40,828 bases of DNA from Anaeroglomus sp964550565 (GCA_964550565.1 CAZKAI010000030.1:1-40828); one strand, 5' to 3'; counted from the first letter of the stretch, positions 9,001 to 17,433 are shown. Program-made: numbers and translations. Notes: a model not told the origin generated them from the sequence alone.

Positions 9001-9360
9001 TTTCATGACGGTACATGGCATAACAGCATCTGGAGCCGCAGTGGTCAGCAGCACACCTCAATGTCGCAGGCCTACACCCCGTGCCTTGTGAACCTGACGA
9101 ATTACACTGGCCCGATTCGGATTCGTTTCCGGGCGGTGGCCGCAGGGGGGCCCACGGGCGATATGGCCATCGACAGCATTGCGGTCACAGGCAGAAGCCT
9201 TTACGGCGATATCAATGAAGATAATTATGTGGATATGGATGATCTTATTAGCCTTGTTCCTTACTGGCTGCAGACCAATTGCAGTCTGGATTTGGATGGC
9301 AACTGCCTGATCGATTTGTATGAATTTGCGGCATTGGCAGGAAACTGGCTGGAAGATTAA
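6031..9360 (+). CDS. Secreted modular GH5-type glycoside hydrolase (FN3-LamG-FN3-FN3-MAM-like-dockerin-like)
   Basis: 1109 residues with a signal peptide at about 1-30. The catalytic domain (about 35-395) is clan GH-A/GH5-like: FELMNEP places the acid/base at Glu213, and LITECFW places the likely nucleophile at Glu322. VRVNTDAVGG and VIWVPTLEW are compatible strands. Accessory modules follow: FN3 at about 398-490, LamG about 492-702, FN3 about 710-795, FN3 about 797-890, a MAM/CBM-like domain about 893-1050, and two EF-hand/dockerin-like repeats at about 1053-1109 (DINEDNYVDMDDL and DLDGNCLIDLYEF). The ATG at 6031 has only a weak upstream purine stretch. The subfamily and substrate cannot be read from sequence alone; the neighbours (GH115, GH43) suggest a xylan-type substrate. 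Mannan or glucan are alternatives. Confidence 0.8.
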   Translation: MIKKNPHQTYCVYHLVALMVLAWTGSVYGYQGMATPKLHVSGRFLQDPSGKNVLLHGWMQPTETWFNGGGRWYSNPSDWTNPSNVAGFLNYMKAAATVMSDTTPKYGRDYGWYCSFVRVNTDAVGGWTQQDGLVNPTQFNGWIQNFIVPYADHLRLRGLYLVLSATGPINTPNNGSRNAGVVEQQRLITFWQTVAGAPGVKSADNIMFELMNEPVDIESSPGNGDWGNHQPKYFEAFRNWIQPVINTIRDTGADNVIWVPTLEWQGSPYQHAQYPFTGSNCGIACHFYPAYGGVFDDPTRVQNLWNSQYKPAADLWPMLITECFWFPMPDDPWNLCNGTTAGFGNAIKKAMDNQGNVSYLVGFLGDLLDNLNNNLPADCSLSSREGAQAYFDWLPTYTWAAPTNRPMGLSATMILDTQVNLTWTAVPNAASYHIKRSTVSGGPYATLSSGITATGFIDTSVTAGQIYYYVVSANMAGGESPNSNEAIPAMVRSYLKFNESSGTTAFDATGYNWNGTLFNGPLWAAGKFSHAVDLDGTNDYVSVPTGVVNGLTSCTIAAWVYLDAVSNWSRLFDFGTGPSANMFLTPRSGTSGPVRFAITTGGSAAEQRINGISALPAGAWTHVAVTLNGSLGILYVNGTEVGRNSAMTLTPSSLGVTTQNYVGRSQYSSDPYLNGRVDEFRIYANALSAPEVSMLYAQQIPASIPSAPTDLSAAAISAGRVDLIWNDSADAVTYNIKRATVSGGPYMLIASVSGTDYSDMALSESTTYYYVISTANSVGQSGDSAQAAVTTLAAPPATPSGLAAIAGDGSVSLTWNANSESDLAGYHVYRSTIPGSGYTRQNNVLLNSPAFTDNYVSYYTTYYYVVTAVDRDSLESPVSSQVSAVPMDPRAAVLSAADFESGFGDWVNISGEDSHNWNRNQSSTLTPNTGPSGGANGSTWYVYLETSPGGANAAGNMAILQGPMIDGYNRVLTFYYHLYGATTGTLNVDIFHDGTWHNSIWSRSGQQHTSMSQAYTPCLVNLTNYTGPIRIRFRAVAAGGPTGDMAIDSIAVTGRSLYGDINEDNYVDMDDLISLVPYWLQTNCSLDLDGNCLIDLYEFAALAGNWLED

Positions 9361-9629
9361 TCCCCGAATTATATACTGACTTGGATGGAAATTTCTGTCT
9401 GAGACGCGGTTATGGTCTGTTTCAATAGGTTCTTTTGTTATCTTCACGGCAAAATGATGCTTGTTGTATAAATCCGACAATGTGGGTCCATATAATATCA
9501 GAATTATGTCCGTAAGAGTTTGGTCCTGAATTTTTGGTCGGCAATCGGGGTGGGTCCTCTGTTGGTGATATCGGGTTTTGGTCTGTAACAACAGCACGAT
9601 GGGATCTGGCTGTTCAAAAAGTGTTATTG

Positions 9630-9746
9630 GTGAAAAACAAACTTGTTCTTATTCCATTTCTGGTTACTTTATTATATGGATGCTCTTTTGCAAAAATGAG
9701 CCATAGTTTGCGGAAAAATAAGCAAAACTATGCCCGATCGATATGA
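9630..9746 (+). CDS. Possible 38-residue lipoprotein peptide (doubtful)
   Basis: From a GTG at 9630 the frame reads a lysine-containing N-terminus, a hydrophobic core (LVLIPFLVTLLYGC) and a short polar tail ending at TGA 9744-9746. The LLYGC sequence fits a lipobox. However there is no Shine-Dalgarno sequence, the start is GTG, and the product is tiny. It could be a remnant of a larger lipoprotein gene or chance. I list it only because the lipobox is unusually good for a random frame. Confidence 0.2.
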   Translation: MKNKLVLIPFLVTLLYGCSFAKMSHSLRKNKQNYARSI

Positions 9747-9886
9747 TTATTCCGCGACGGTCACAGGCTGTTTTATGCCGCGCGTATCCACTGGGAAACG
9801 TGACCCCGCATCATTGCGATGATTGTGCTGCTGAAAGCTCTTTGGCCGCGCTTAAACGGAATATTCCAAGCAGGATCAGTATATTT

Positions 9887-9891
9887 AAGGA
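9887..9891 (+). promoter_or_regulatory. Ribosome-binding site deciding the GH115 start
   Basis: AAGGA lies 7 bases before the ATG at 9899. No comparable site precedes the upstream in-frame codon at 9743 or the downstream ATGs at 9914 and 9935. Confidence 0.55.
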
Positions 9892-9898
9892 TTTAACT

Positions 9899-12895
9899 AT
9901 GAGACAGGGACGGATGCTGAAAAATGGAAATATAATGGCTTACAGCTTACGTGGTATTGCTTTGATAAAAAAATTTCCATTATTGATGATGCTTGCTGTT
10001 CTTGTTATTCTGGCCGCTCCTGTTCAGGCGGGATTGGGCCTTGCACAAAGCATTGTCAGTGACATTTCGCAGTCGGGCAGCTTTCCTGTTGTGGCTTCCG
10101 GTCAGGCAACTCCGATTTGTTACGACCCTGACGATTACAAGGGTGTGATACGTGCGATTGGGGACCTGCAGGCCGACATTGAGCGTGTTACCGGCCGGAA
10201 ACCGGAGCTTATGACGGACCGTTCCGGCTCCGGGTATTCCATTATTATTGGCACACTGGGCAAGAGTAAGCTGATTGATGGGATTGCCGCTTCCGGCAAA
10301 CTGGATACTGCGGACCTCAAGGGAAAGTGGGAATGTTTTGTCATTGCCGCGGTTGATAAGCCCGCCCCCGATATCGACCAGGCCTTGGTGATTGCCGGCA
10401 GTGATAAACGCGGCACGATTTATGGGATCTATGAGCTTTGCGAACAGCTTGGCGTTTCACCGTGGTACTGGTGGGCCGATGTCCCGTCGAAAAAACGCAG
10501 CGAGGCCTATATTCTTTCAGGCCGGTACGCTTCAGGTGAACCTGCTGTAAAATATCGCGGTATATTCATCAATGATGAGGAACCATGTTTCGGGCCGTGG
10601 GCTCGGGAGAAGTTCGACGGCGTCAACTCTAAGATGTATGCCCACCTGTTTGAGTTGATTTTGCGTCTGCGCGGCAATTACCTCTGGCCTGCCATGTGGG
10701 GTAAGGCTTTCAACGAAGATGACCCCGGAAATCCACGTCTGGCCGATGAATATGGAATCGTTATGGGCACGTCTCACCATGAGCCCATGATACGAGCCCA
10801 GGCGGAATGGACAAAACACAGGGCCCGTTTCGGTAATGGTGCATGGAACTATGCCGCAAATGAGGAGGGGCTCAGGGCGTTCTGGGAAGAGGGGATCAGA
10901 CGGAATAAGGACTACGAGAGTCTTGTTACTATTGGAATGCGAGGTGATGGCGATGAGCCGATGATCAAAGGGGGCGACATGGATTCCAATGTCAAGCTCT
11001 TGGAACGCATTGTCGCTGATCAGAGGAAGCTGCTTGCGGAAATCATCAACCCGGACGTTACCCGGGTACCTCAGCTCTGGGCGCTCTATAAGGAAGTTGC
11101 AGATTACTATGCCCATGGCTTGAAAGTGCCGGACGATGTGACGCTGCTGTGGTGTGATGACAACTGGGGCAATATTCGCCGCCTGCCCACTCCGCAGGAA
11201 CGAAGTCGTTCCGGCCGGGCCGGCATCTATTACCACTTTGACTATGTGGGTTCTCCGCGTTCCTACAAATGGATGAATACCAATCCGCTTCCCAAGATTT
11301 GGGAGCAGATGAACATGGCCTATGAATACGGTGCCGACAGAGTTTGGGTTGTCAATGTCGGCGACCTTAAGCCCATGGAGCTTCCCATCGAGTTCTTTCT
11401 GCGTATGGCGTGGGATCCCAAATCTATCTCAAAAGATAAAATCAGCGAGTTTACTAGGGAATGGGCCAAACGCGAATTCGGGTCAAAGTATGCCGATTCG
11501 ATTGCGGATATTGTTTCGAAATATGCCAAATATAATAGCTGGCGGAAACCGGAGTTGCTGGAACCGACCACATTCAGTCTGATCAACTTTCAGGAAGCCG
11601 AGCGCGTTCTGGCGGGCTGGCAGACCATTACTGTGGAAGCGGAAAAGATCAATACCCAGTTGTCGCCGGAATTTCGCGACGCCTTCTATCAGTTGGTGCT
11701 CTATCCGACCAAAGCATCGGCCACGGTTACTGAAATGTATATCGCGGCCGGACGTAACCGGCTTTACGCTGCCCAGGGGCGCGTCAGCGCAAATGCACAA
11801 GCTCAACGTGTTCGCGAGTTGTTCCAGCGCGACAAGGAACTCACCGAGGCCTACCATCGACTTGGCGGCGGCAGGTGGAACCACATGATGTCTCAGACCC
11901 GGATTGGCTACACAAGCTGGAACGAACCAAGAAACAACATAATGCCGAAGGTCACAGAATTAAATCCGGAGGCGTCTGAATTGATGGGGGTTGCGATCGA
12001 AGGGTCCGAAAGTGCCTGGCCGGGTGAATCGAACACTGCGGTACTGCCCGCATTCGATTCGCTCAATCGCCAGAGCCGCTGGTTTGAAGTGTTCAAACGC
12101 GGCAGCAAGAACTTTGCGTTCTCGGTGTCGGCGGATCAGCTGTGGATTCGGTTTAGCGCCGCCTCCGGTACCGTGGATCAGGATCAGCGTATCTGGGTGA
12201 GTATCGATTGGGATAAGATGCCTGTGGGTGAATACCCGGCTGTGATTACGGTGTCCCGTACAGATGGGGAACGCGTGCAAATTCATCTGAATGCAGTTCG
12301 TTCGGACAAATATACCCGTCAGAATGTCGTCGCCTTTGGCGGCTTAACCGGGCCGATTGCAATTGCGGCCGAAAGAGCGACGAAAATTGTTGATGCAGGC
12401 GATGTAAAATGGGAAAAAATCCCGGACTATGGCCGCGGCTTGTCAGGGATGGCCATTTTTCCGGTTACGGCCAGGAGTGTAACACCGCCGGAGGATTCAC
12501 CGCGGATGGAATATCCTGTATTGATTGCCAGGGCGGGAGAAATCCATGTTGATTTGGTAACGGGGCCGACTCTGAATGTTCAGCCGGACAGGGGGGTACG
12601 AATTGCCGTATCATTCGATGATCAGCCGCCGCAGATTATCGACGCATTCAAAGAGCAATCGTATGCAGATCCTTCCCGGCGTGGAGATCTCTCGGCACCG
12701 GCGATTCGTGACTGGTACACCTGGGTTAAAGACAATGCCAGAACGTTGAAGTCAACGCATCAGATTCCCGAGCCGGGTGTGCATACGCTCAAGGTGTGGA
12801 TGGTGGACCCGGGCGTAGTCCTGGAAACATTGATTGTGTACAGCAAAACTCCGCCTAAATCGTACCTGGGTCCAATCGAAAGCCCACGGTATTAG
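9899..12895 (+). CDS. Glycoside hydrolase family 115 (xylan alpha-glucuronidase)
   Basis: 998 residues. GH115 enzymes remove (4-O-methyl-)glucuronic acid side chains from xylan, including internal ones. A hydrophobic export signal lies at about residues 20-50 (LLMMLAVLVILAAPVQA). The diagnostic stretch begins at about residue 218: KYRGIFINDEEP, then LRLRGNYLWPAMWGKAF, GIVMGTSHHEPM and VTIGMRGDGDEPM, all typical GH115 sequence. The C-terminal part, including RMEYPVLIARAG and GVHTLKVWMVDPGVVLE, fits the GH115 C-terminal beta-rich domain. Length matches the family (about 850-1000). I chose the ATG at 9899 because AAGGA precedes it at 9887-9891; the frame is open to 9743. The SGNH esterase follows after 49 bases, probably in the same operon. 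Assignment is strong; exact substrate is inferred from the family. Confidence 0.93.
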   Translation: MRQGRMLKNGNIMAYSLRGIALIKKFPLLMMLAVLVILAAPVQAGLGLAQSIVSDISQSGSFPVVASGQATPICYDPDDYKGVIRAIGDLQADIERVTGRKPELMTDRSGSGYSIIIGTLGKSKLIDGIAASGKLDTADLKGKWECFVIAAVDKPAPDIDQALVIAGSDKRGTIYGIYELCEQLGVSPWYWWADVPSKKRSEAYILSGRYASGEPAVKYRGIFINDEEPCFGPWAREKFDGVNSKMYAHLFELILRLRGNYLWPAMWGKAFNEDDPGNPRLADEYGIVMGTSHHEPMIRAQAEWTKHRARFGNGAWNYAANEEGLRAFWEEGIRRNKDYESLVTIGMRGDGDEPMIKGGDMDSNVKLLERIVADQRKLLAEIINPDVTRVPQLWALYKEVADYYAHGLKVPDDVTLLWCDDNWGNIRRLPTPQERSRSGRAGIYYHFDYVGSPRSYKWMNTNPLPKIWEQMNMAYEYGADRVWVVNVGDLKPMELPIEFFLRMAWDPKSISKDKISEFTREWAKREFGSKYADSIADIVSKYAKYNSWRKPELLEPTTFSLINFQEAERVLAGWQTITVEAEKINTQLSPEFRDAFYQLVLYPTKASATVTEMYIAAGRNRLYAAQGRVSANAQAQRVRELFQRDKELTEAYHRLGGGRWNHMMSQTRIGYTSWNEPRNNIMPKVTELNPEASELMGVAIEGSESAWPGESNTAVLPAFDSLNRQSRWFEVFKRGSKNFAFSVSADQLWIRFSAASGTVDQDQRIWVSIDWDKMPVGEYPAVITVSRTDGERVQIHLNAVRSDKYTRQNVVAFGGLTGPIAIAAERATKIVDAGDVKWEKIPDYGRGLSGMAIFPVTARSVTPPEDSPRMEYPVLIARAGEIHVDLVTGPTLNVQPDRGVRIAVSFDDQPPQIIDAFKEQSYADPSRRGDLSAPAIRDWYTWVKDNARTLKSTHQIPEPGVHTLKVWMVDPGVVLETLIVYSKTPPKSYLGPIESPRY

Positions 12896-12944
12896 AATGT
12901 GTCATGGATAGGAACAAAACGTATCATTGACAAAAGGCTGCATT

Positions 12945-14174
12945 ATGAAATCAAAAAAAACAGATCGAAATTGGGTATTGTTTTACGTCATCGTGCTGGC
13001 TGTTTGGGGATGTACTTCTGCAGCAAGTCTCAAACCAGGCACGGATTATCGATGGGTGGGGACCTGGGCTTCATCGGCTCAGGAAGTGGAGGCGAAATTG
13101 ATGCCATCCGAATTTCAGAAACTGGACGACACGACCCTGCGGCAGGTAGTGCGTGTATCCATCGGCGGCGGGAAATTGCGTGTTCGATTTTCCAATGCTT
13201 TTGCGGACTGGCAGGACAGCCTGAAAATCAGCGAAGTGTCTATCGCAGAATCTGCCGGCGGAAATGCCGTCAAACCAGAGACGGTCAAACTGCTGACTTT
13301 TAGCGGAAATACCTCGGTTGTCATTCCTTACGGCACGCTGTTTGTTTCGGATCCGGTTGAATTCGAGCTGAAGCCGGGTTCCGATCTTGCGGTCACGATG
13401 CATATTACAAAGGCTCCGAAAAAAACCACTGGGCATCGCAGCGCCAGAGGCGAAGCGGTCTTTATCCAATCGGGAAATGCCGTAAGCGAGAAAGCACTTG
13501 CGACCTCCGTCGCAAATACGTGCTGGTATTATCTGTGCGGCGTGGAGGTACTGGCCAGCCGTTCCGCTGCCGCAGTGGTTTGCCTGGGCGATTCGATTAC
13601 GGATGGAAAAGGCTCCACTGAGGGACAAAACCGGCGCTGGCCTGATTATCTTGCACGCCGAATGCTTGCCAATCCTGAAACGGCCGCTATCGGTGTACTC
13701 AATCAGGGAATCGGGGGCAATTGTCTGTGGAGCGGAGGCATCGGCCAGCCCGTAATTGGGCGGCTGGATCGGGATGTGCTTGCCCAACCGGGGGCTCGCT
13801 GGGTCATTTTGCTTGAAGGCATCAATGACCTTGGCGGGGGGCGTACTGCCCCCGAGGAGATAATCACTGCGATGGAGCAAATCGCAGTACGATTGCAGGC
13901 CTGCGGTCTGCATGTTTATGGTTCGACGATTCTTCCCTGCGGCGAATCCTTTTACTATAGCAATGAACTGGAGGCCAAACGCCTGAAAATCAACGATTGG
14001 ATCAGAAACAGCGGTGTCTTTGATGCGGTGATTGACTGGGATGCGGTTGTCCGTGATCCCCTGAATCCCTCCAGACTGCGGCAGGAAGCGGACTGCGGCG
14101 ATCATCTTCATCTGAGCGATGAAGGATATCGAATGATGGCTGAGGCGGTGGATTTAAAGCTGTTGTTGAATTAA
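12945..14174 (+). CDS. SGNH/GDSL-family esterase lipoprotein
   Basis: 409 residues, a probable carbohydrate esterase acting outside the cytoplasm. The N-terminus has a lipobox (LAVWGC). A beta-rich N-terminal domain (about 40-200) is followed by the SGNH hydrolase domain: block I GDSITDG with Ser217, block II NQGIGGN, block III GINDLG, and block V DHLHLSDEGY with Asp386 and His389, so the catalytic residues are all present. AAAAGG at 12932-12937, 7 bases before the ATG at 12945, decides the start over a TTG at 12927. The gene is 49 bases after GH115 and 36 before the Sde182-like gene. In this setting deacetylation of xylan is the likely job, but GDSL esterases cover many substrates, so that is inference. 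Confidence 0.85.
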   Translation: MKSKKTDRNWVLFYVIVLAVWGCTSAASLKPGTDYRWVGTWASSAQEVEAKLMPSEFQKLDDTTLRQVVRVSIGGGKLRVRFSNAFADWQDSLKISEVSIAESAGGNAVKPETVKLLTFSGNTSVVIPYGTLFVSDPVEFELKPGSDLAVTMHITKAPKKTTGHRSARGEAVFIQSGNAVSEKALATSVANTCWYYLCGVEVLASRSAAAVVCLGDSITDGKGSTEGQNRRWPDYLARRMLANPETAAIGVLNQGIGGNCLWSGGIGQPVIGRLDRDVLAQPGARWVILLEGINDLGGGRTAPEEIITAMEQIAVRLQACGLHVYGSTILPCGESFYYSNELEAKRLKINDWIRNSGVFDAVIDWDAVVRDPLNPSRLRQEADCGDHLHLSDEGYRMMAEAVDLKLLLN

Positions 14175-14210
14175 TACCTGATTTTGAAATAAAGGTAACC
14201 GGAGAAACGA

Positions 14211-15608
14211 ATGAATAACCGAATAAAAACGACAGTGTTGTTTTCTTTGATGATAGCTGCTTTGTCCATTGCGGCTCCTCTAAAACCGCGTCTGGTTGTA
14301 CTGACAGACATTGCACCTGACAACGTGGAACCCGATGACATGCAATCCATCATTCGGCTCCTTGTCCATGCCGACCTGTTTGAAATCGAAGCCCTGATTC
14401 ACTCAACCGGCTGGAATACGGACACCACGAACGACAGTTATTATCAACTGATTCACGAGGCGATTGGCCTGTATGAAAAGGATTTGCCCAATCTGATGAA
14501 GCGTTCCAGCCAGACTGGACATGTGCACGATAATGAACGTCAGGAGACAGGGTACTGGCCAAGTGCGAAATATTTAAGAGACCGTGCCATATATGGCAGC
14601 CCTAATAGAGGCTTCCAGTCTATTGGAGCGAATAATGTGTCTGATGGAAGCCGCAGGATTATTGCTTTGGCTGATGAAGAGGATAATCGCCCCATTTGGG
14701 TCACAATCTGGGGCGGCGGCAACACCCTGGCCCAAGCATGCTGGCAGGTAAAGCAAGAGCGGACACCGGAACAATTGCAGGCATTTCTAAGCAGGATTCG
14801 TGCCTACGCAATCACGGATCAGGATGGGGCCCAAAAACCGGGCAATATTATCCATTGGCCCGAAAGTTCTCATCAATGGATGCGCCGTGAGTTTGAAAAG
14901 GCTCTTCTGTTTATCTGGGATGAAAGTGCCTGGCTTTACCAGGCTGGTACCGGCAGAAGCAAATGGAATGACTATCAAACCCATATCCTGGGCCATGGCC
15001 ATCTGGGCGGCAGGTACCCTAAATATAAGTATGGCGTTGAAGGTGACACGCCTGCTTTTCTGCATGTGATGCCTGTCGGACTCAATGATCCGGATGTTCC
15101 CAATCAAGTCGGCTGGGGCGGCTATTTCGAGTTTGGAAACTGCAAAGACAACGCAACTCGTGCGTATCAAAACCATGGTGGTCATGCAAAAGACATTTCC
15201 TCAAAATATCAACAGTATTTTTATCCGGCAACTTTTAACAATTTTGCGGCCCGCATGGACTGGGCCAAGGACGGCAAGGGAAACCGAAACCCGGTTGTTG
15301 TTATCGATGGTGACAAAGACATTGATATACTAATCCGCACTCCCAACCAAGGCACAAAGATCACCCTCGACGCATCTCAATCGTATGATCCGGATGGGGA
15401 TAAGCTGATATTCAAATGGTGGATATTACCTGAAGCGGGCACCTATGCCGGGAATGTGATTATCTCAAACAGCAGTTCAAGTATCGCCTCAATCGACATC
15501 CCGTCAGACTCGGCTGGAAAGCATTTTCACGTGATCTGTGAGGTTGTTGATGACGGGGTGCATAACCTGTCGGCTTACCGAAGAATTATCTTCAAACCCA
15601 CAGACTAA
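14211..15608 (+). CDS. DUF1593 / Sde182-type nucleoside-hydrolase-like exported protein
   Basis: 465 residues with a signal peptide at about 1-22. The N-terminal domain (about 25-330) matches the Sde182/DUF1593 family related to inosine-uridine nucleoside hydrolases: PRLVVLTDIAPDNVEPDDMQ carries the Asp-rich Ca-binding-type motif, followed by EIEALIHSTGWN and WVTIWGGGNTLAQA. The C-terminal part (about 355-465) is a beta-sandwich (DASQSYDPDGDKL, HVICEVVDDG) as in Sde182 C-terminal domains. Family members are often described as cellulose-binding or found among plant-polysaccharide genes, but no firm enzymatic activity is known to me. Located between the SGNH esterase and a GH43 with 36-base gaps on both sides, so it is probably co-transcribed. 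A glycosidase-like role is speculative. Confidence 0.82.
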   Translation: MNNRIKTTVLFSLMIAALSIAAPLKPRLVVLTDIAPDNVEPDDMQSIIRLLVHADLFEIEALIHSTGWNTDTTNDSYYQLIHEAIGLYEKDLPNLMKRSSQTGHVHDNERQETGYWPSAKYLRDRAIYGSPNRGFQSIGANNVSDGSRRIIALADEEDNRPIWVTIWGGGNTLAQACWQVKQERTPEQLQAFLSRIRAYAITDQDGAQKPGNIIHWPESSHQWMRREFEKALLFIWDESAWLYQAGTGRSKWNDYQTHILGHGHLGGRYPKYKYGVEGDTPAFLHVMPVGLNDPDVPNQVGWGGYFEFGNCKDNATRAYQNHGGHAKDISSKYQQYFYPATFNNFAARMDWAKDGKGNRNPVVVIDGDKDIDILIRTPNQGTKITLDASQSYDPDGDKLIFKWWILPEAGTYAGNVIISNSSSSIASIDIPSDSAGKHFHVICEVVDDGVHNLSAYRRIIFKPTD

Positions 15609-15644
15609 GGATCATATTAGGTTCAGTAATAATCAGGAGTCGAA

Positions 15645-17354
15645 ATGATGTCTAAAACTATCGTTGGTGCTGTGATCATATTCATATTAGCCCCCATGGT
15701 CCTTGCCGCAGACACCCCGGATACTTCCGCCTGGGTGCAATTTTCATCGTTTGCTTACACAGGCAATGCTGCTGCAGAGCCAGCGGCGGATGAATATCTG
15801 AACCCCATCATCGCCGGCTTCTATCCGGACCCTTCCATTTGCCGGGTTGGTGAGGATTATTATCTGGTCAATTCCTCCTTCAATTATTTCCCCGGCATCC
15901 CCATCTGGCACTCCAGGGATCTGGTCAATTGGACACAGATCGGCAATGTTATCGACCGGCCGTCCCAGTTCGCCATGCGTGGGGGGCAGGTCTCTGCCGG
16001 AACGTTTGCGCCCACGATCCGCCATCACAACGGCACCTTTTATATGGTCAATACCCTCGTTGGCGGAATCGGCAATTACTATGTCACCGCTACCGATCCC
16101 AAAGGTCCCTGGTCGGAGCCGGTCCGTTTGCCGGATGTCGGCGGTATAGATCCGGATATCTTCTTCGATGACGATGGCACGTGCTATATCCTCAGTTGTG
16201 ATGAGCCTGTGGGACAGCCCAAATACAACGGCCATCGCACCATCCGGATCCAGGAATTCGATCTCAATCAGAAAAAATCTGTTGGCGAAAAGACCGTGCT
16301 TGTTGATGGCGGTACTGACATCTCCAAACACCCCATCTGGTGCGAAGGCCCCCATCTTTACAAAATCAACAACAGGTACTACCTGATGTGTGCCCAGGGA
16401 GGCACCGGGCCGGCCCATACGGAAGTCATCTTCAGGTCGGATTCGCTTCGCGGACCGTATGTTCCCTGGGACAAAAATCCCATCCTTGCTTCTCAGGATC
16501 TGCTGTCTGACCGACCCAATCCAATCACCTGCACCGGCCACGCCGACCTCGTCCAGACACAAAACGGCGACTGGGTCGCGGTGTTTCTTGCATGCCAGCC
16601 CTATCAGGCCGGTTTCTATAACACCGGCCGCCAGACATTCATGCTGCCGGTCTCCTGGACCGATGGCTGGCCCGTTATTCTGCCGCCGAACACGCCGGTT
16701 CCGTTGACTGTAAAAAAGCCGAATCTGCCTGCGGGAAAGGCCCCGGCGGTACCTTCCACCGGCAATATCCGTTTCACCGACAACTTTGATTCGGACACGC
16801 TGGGTTTTCGATGGATTGGCCTGCGGACTCCAGCTTCAAAATGGTATGTTATATCCAAAACAGACAAGGCCCTTTACCTTGAACCCCGCAGCGATCTTCT
16901 CTCGGGACAGGGCAATCCCTCTTATCTGGCTGTGCGCCAGCAAAACAACGGCTTTGCCTGTACTGTGACCCTGAAGGCCCAGCCTGGAACAACAAATTGT
17001 ATAGCCGGATTAGCCGCATTTCAGAATGAAGGCCATTATTACGCTATGAACGCTAAAATAGACTCCGGCCGCCTCACCGAAATCTCTGTCGAGCAGTCCG
17101 CTGGAGCAGCAGGCCGCGGATTCCGTCAAGACGGCCAACGGCCGCAGCCTAAGACTTTGACCTCTCAGATACTGCCTGACAATACAGTTTCTATCGACCT
17201 CAAGATCGAAGGGCAAGGTCCCAATATCCGCTTTTTCTACAAGACCGGCAGCGATTTCACACAGCTTGGCCAGGATTTTCAGTCTTCTTTCTTAAGTACC
17301 GATACCGCCGGTGGATTCCAGGGAGTGACGCTGGGCATCTTCACACACAAATAA
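15645..17354 (+). CDS. Exported GH43 beta-xylosidase-type enzyme with C-terminal beta-sandwich
   Basis: 569 residues with a signal peptide at about 1-21 (MVLAAD cleavage region). The five-bladed GH43 domain (about 50-355) has all three catalytic acids: Asp62 (general base, FYPDPS), Asp169 (GGIDPD) and Glu234 (general acid, WCEGPHLY). HSRDLVNWTQIG is the familiar GH43 stretch. Residues about 375-569 resemble the C-terminal concanavalin-like domain of beta-xylosidases (TDNFDSDTLGFRWIGLRTP). The product would release xylose or arabinose from xylo-oligosaccharides. AGGAG at 15635-15639 serves the ATG at 15645 (a second ATG is adjacent). Subfamily cannot be fixed by eye. It belongs to the same close-spaced run as GH115 and the SGNH esterase. 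Confidence 0.9.
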   Translation: MMSKTIVGAVIIFILAPMVLAADTPDTSAWVQFSSFAYTGNAAAEPAADEYLNPIIAGFYPDPSICRVGEDYYLVNSSFNYFPGIPIWHSRDLVNWTQIGNVIDRPSQFAMRGGQVSAGTFAPTIRHHNGTFYMVNTLVGGIGNYYVTATDPKGPWSEPVRLPDVGGIDPDIFFDDDGTCYILSCDEPVGQPKYNGHRTIRIQEFDLNQKKSVGEKTVLVDGGTDISKHPIWCEGPHLYKINNRYYLMCAQGGTGPAHTEVIFRSDSLRGPYVPWDKNPILASQDLLSDRPNPITCTGHADLVQTQNGDWVAVFLACQPYQAGFYNTGRQTFMLPVSWTDGWPVILPPNTPVPLTVKKPNLPAGKAPAVPSTGNIRFTDNFDSDTLGFRWIGLRTPASKWYVISKTDKALYLEPRSDLLSGQGNPSYLAVRQQNNGFACTVTLKAQPGTTNCIAGLAAFQNEGHYYAMNAKIDSGRLTEISVEQSAGAAGRGFRQDGQRPQPKTLTSQILPDNTVSIDLKIEGQGPNIRFFYKTGSDFTQLGQDFQSSFLSTDTAGGFQGVTLGIFTHK

Positions 17355-17420
17355 GCAAAAGATTTCTATGAAGAAAAACAAATTAAGGGTATGATGTGAT
17401 ATCAATAAAGTAATTATGGA

Positions 17421-17426
17421 TAGGAG
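17421..17426 (+). promoter_or_regulatory. Ribosome-binding site deciding the second GH43 start
   Basis: TAGGAG sits 7 bases before the ATG at 17434 and lies inside the alternative frame start at 17416, so the later ATG is preferred. Confidence 0.6.
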
Positions 17427-17433
17427 ATCGAGT

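Larger units (their letters stand above)
9361..9898. other. Long leader before the GH115 gene, including a possible tiny lipoprotein frame
   Basis: A 538-base region with no well-supported gene. The frame of the GH115 protein is open back to 9743, but the 52 extra residues there are not signal-like. A 38-codon frame from a GTG at 9630 to 9746 encodes a lipoprotein-like start (LVTLLYGCSF) but lacks a ribosome-binding site. No terminator stem with a T-run is seen after the GH5 gene. Confidence 0.35.

Noticed and set aside
8287..9054. 255-codon minus-strand frame opposite the GH5 accessory domains
   Set aside because: Antisense shadow of FN3 and MAM-like modules; no start signal or family resemblance.
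9743..9898. N-terminal extension of the GH115 protein
   Set aside because: The 52 extra residues are not signal-like and contain several Cys and His; AAGGA at 9887-9891 supports the start at 9899.
13071..14111. 346-codon open frame on the minus strand antisense to the SGNH esterase
   Set aside because: It is a shadow of a well-supported gene with all catalytic blocks; the translated minus sequence has no domain-like pattern and no ribosome-binding site.
15744..16562. 272-codon minus-strand frame antisense to the first GH43
   Set aside because: Shadow of a gene with all three catalytic acids; composition arises from the third-codon bias of the + strand.
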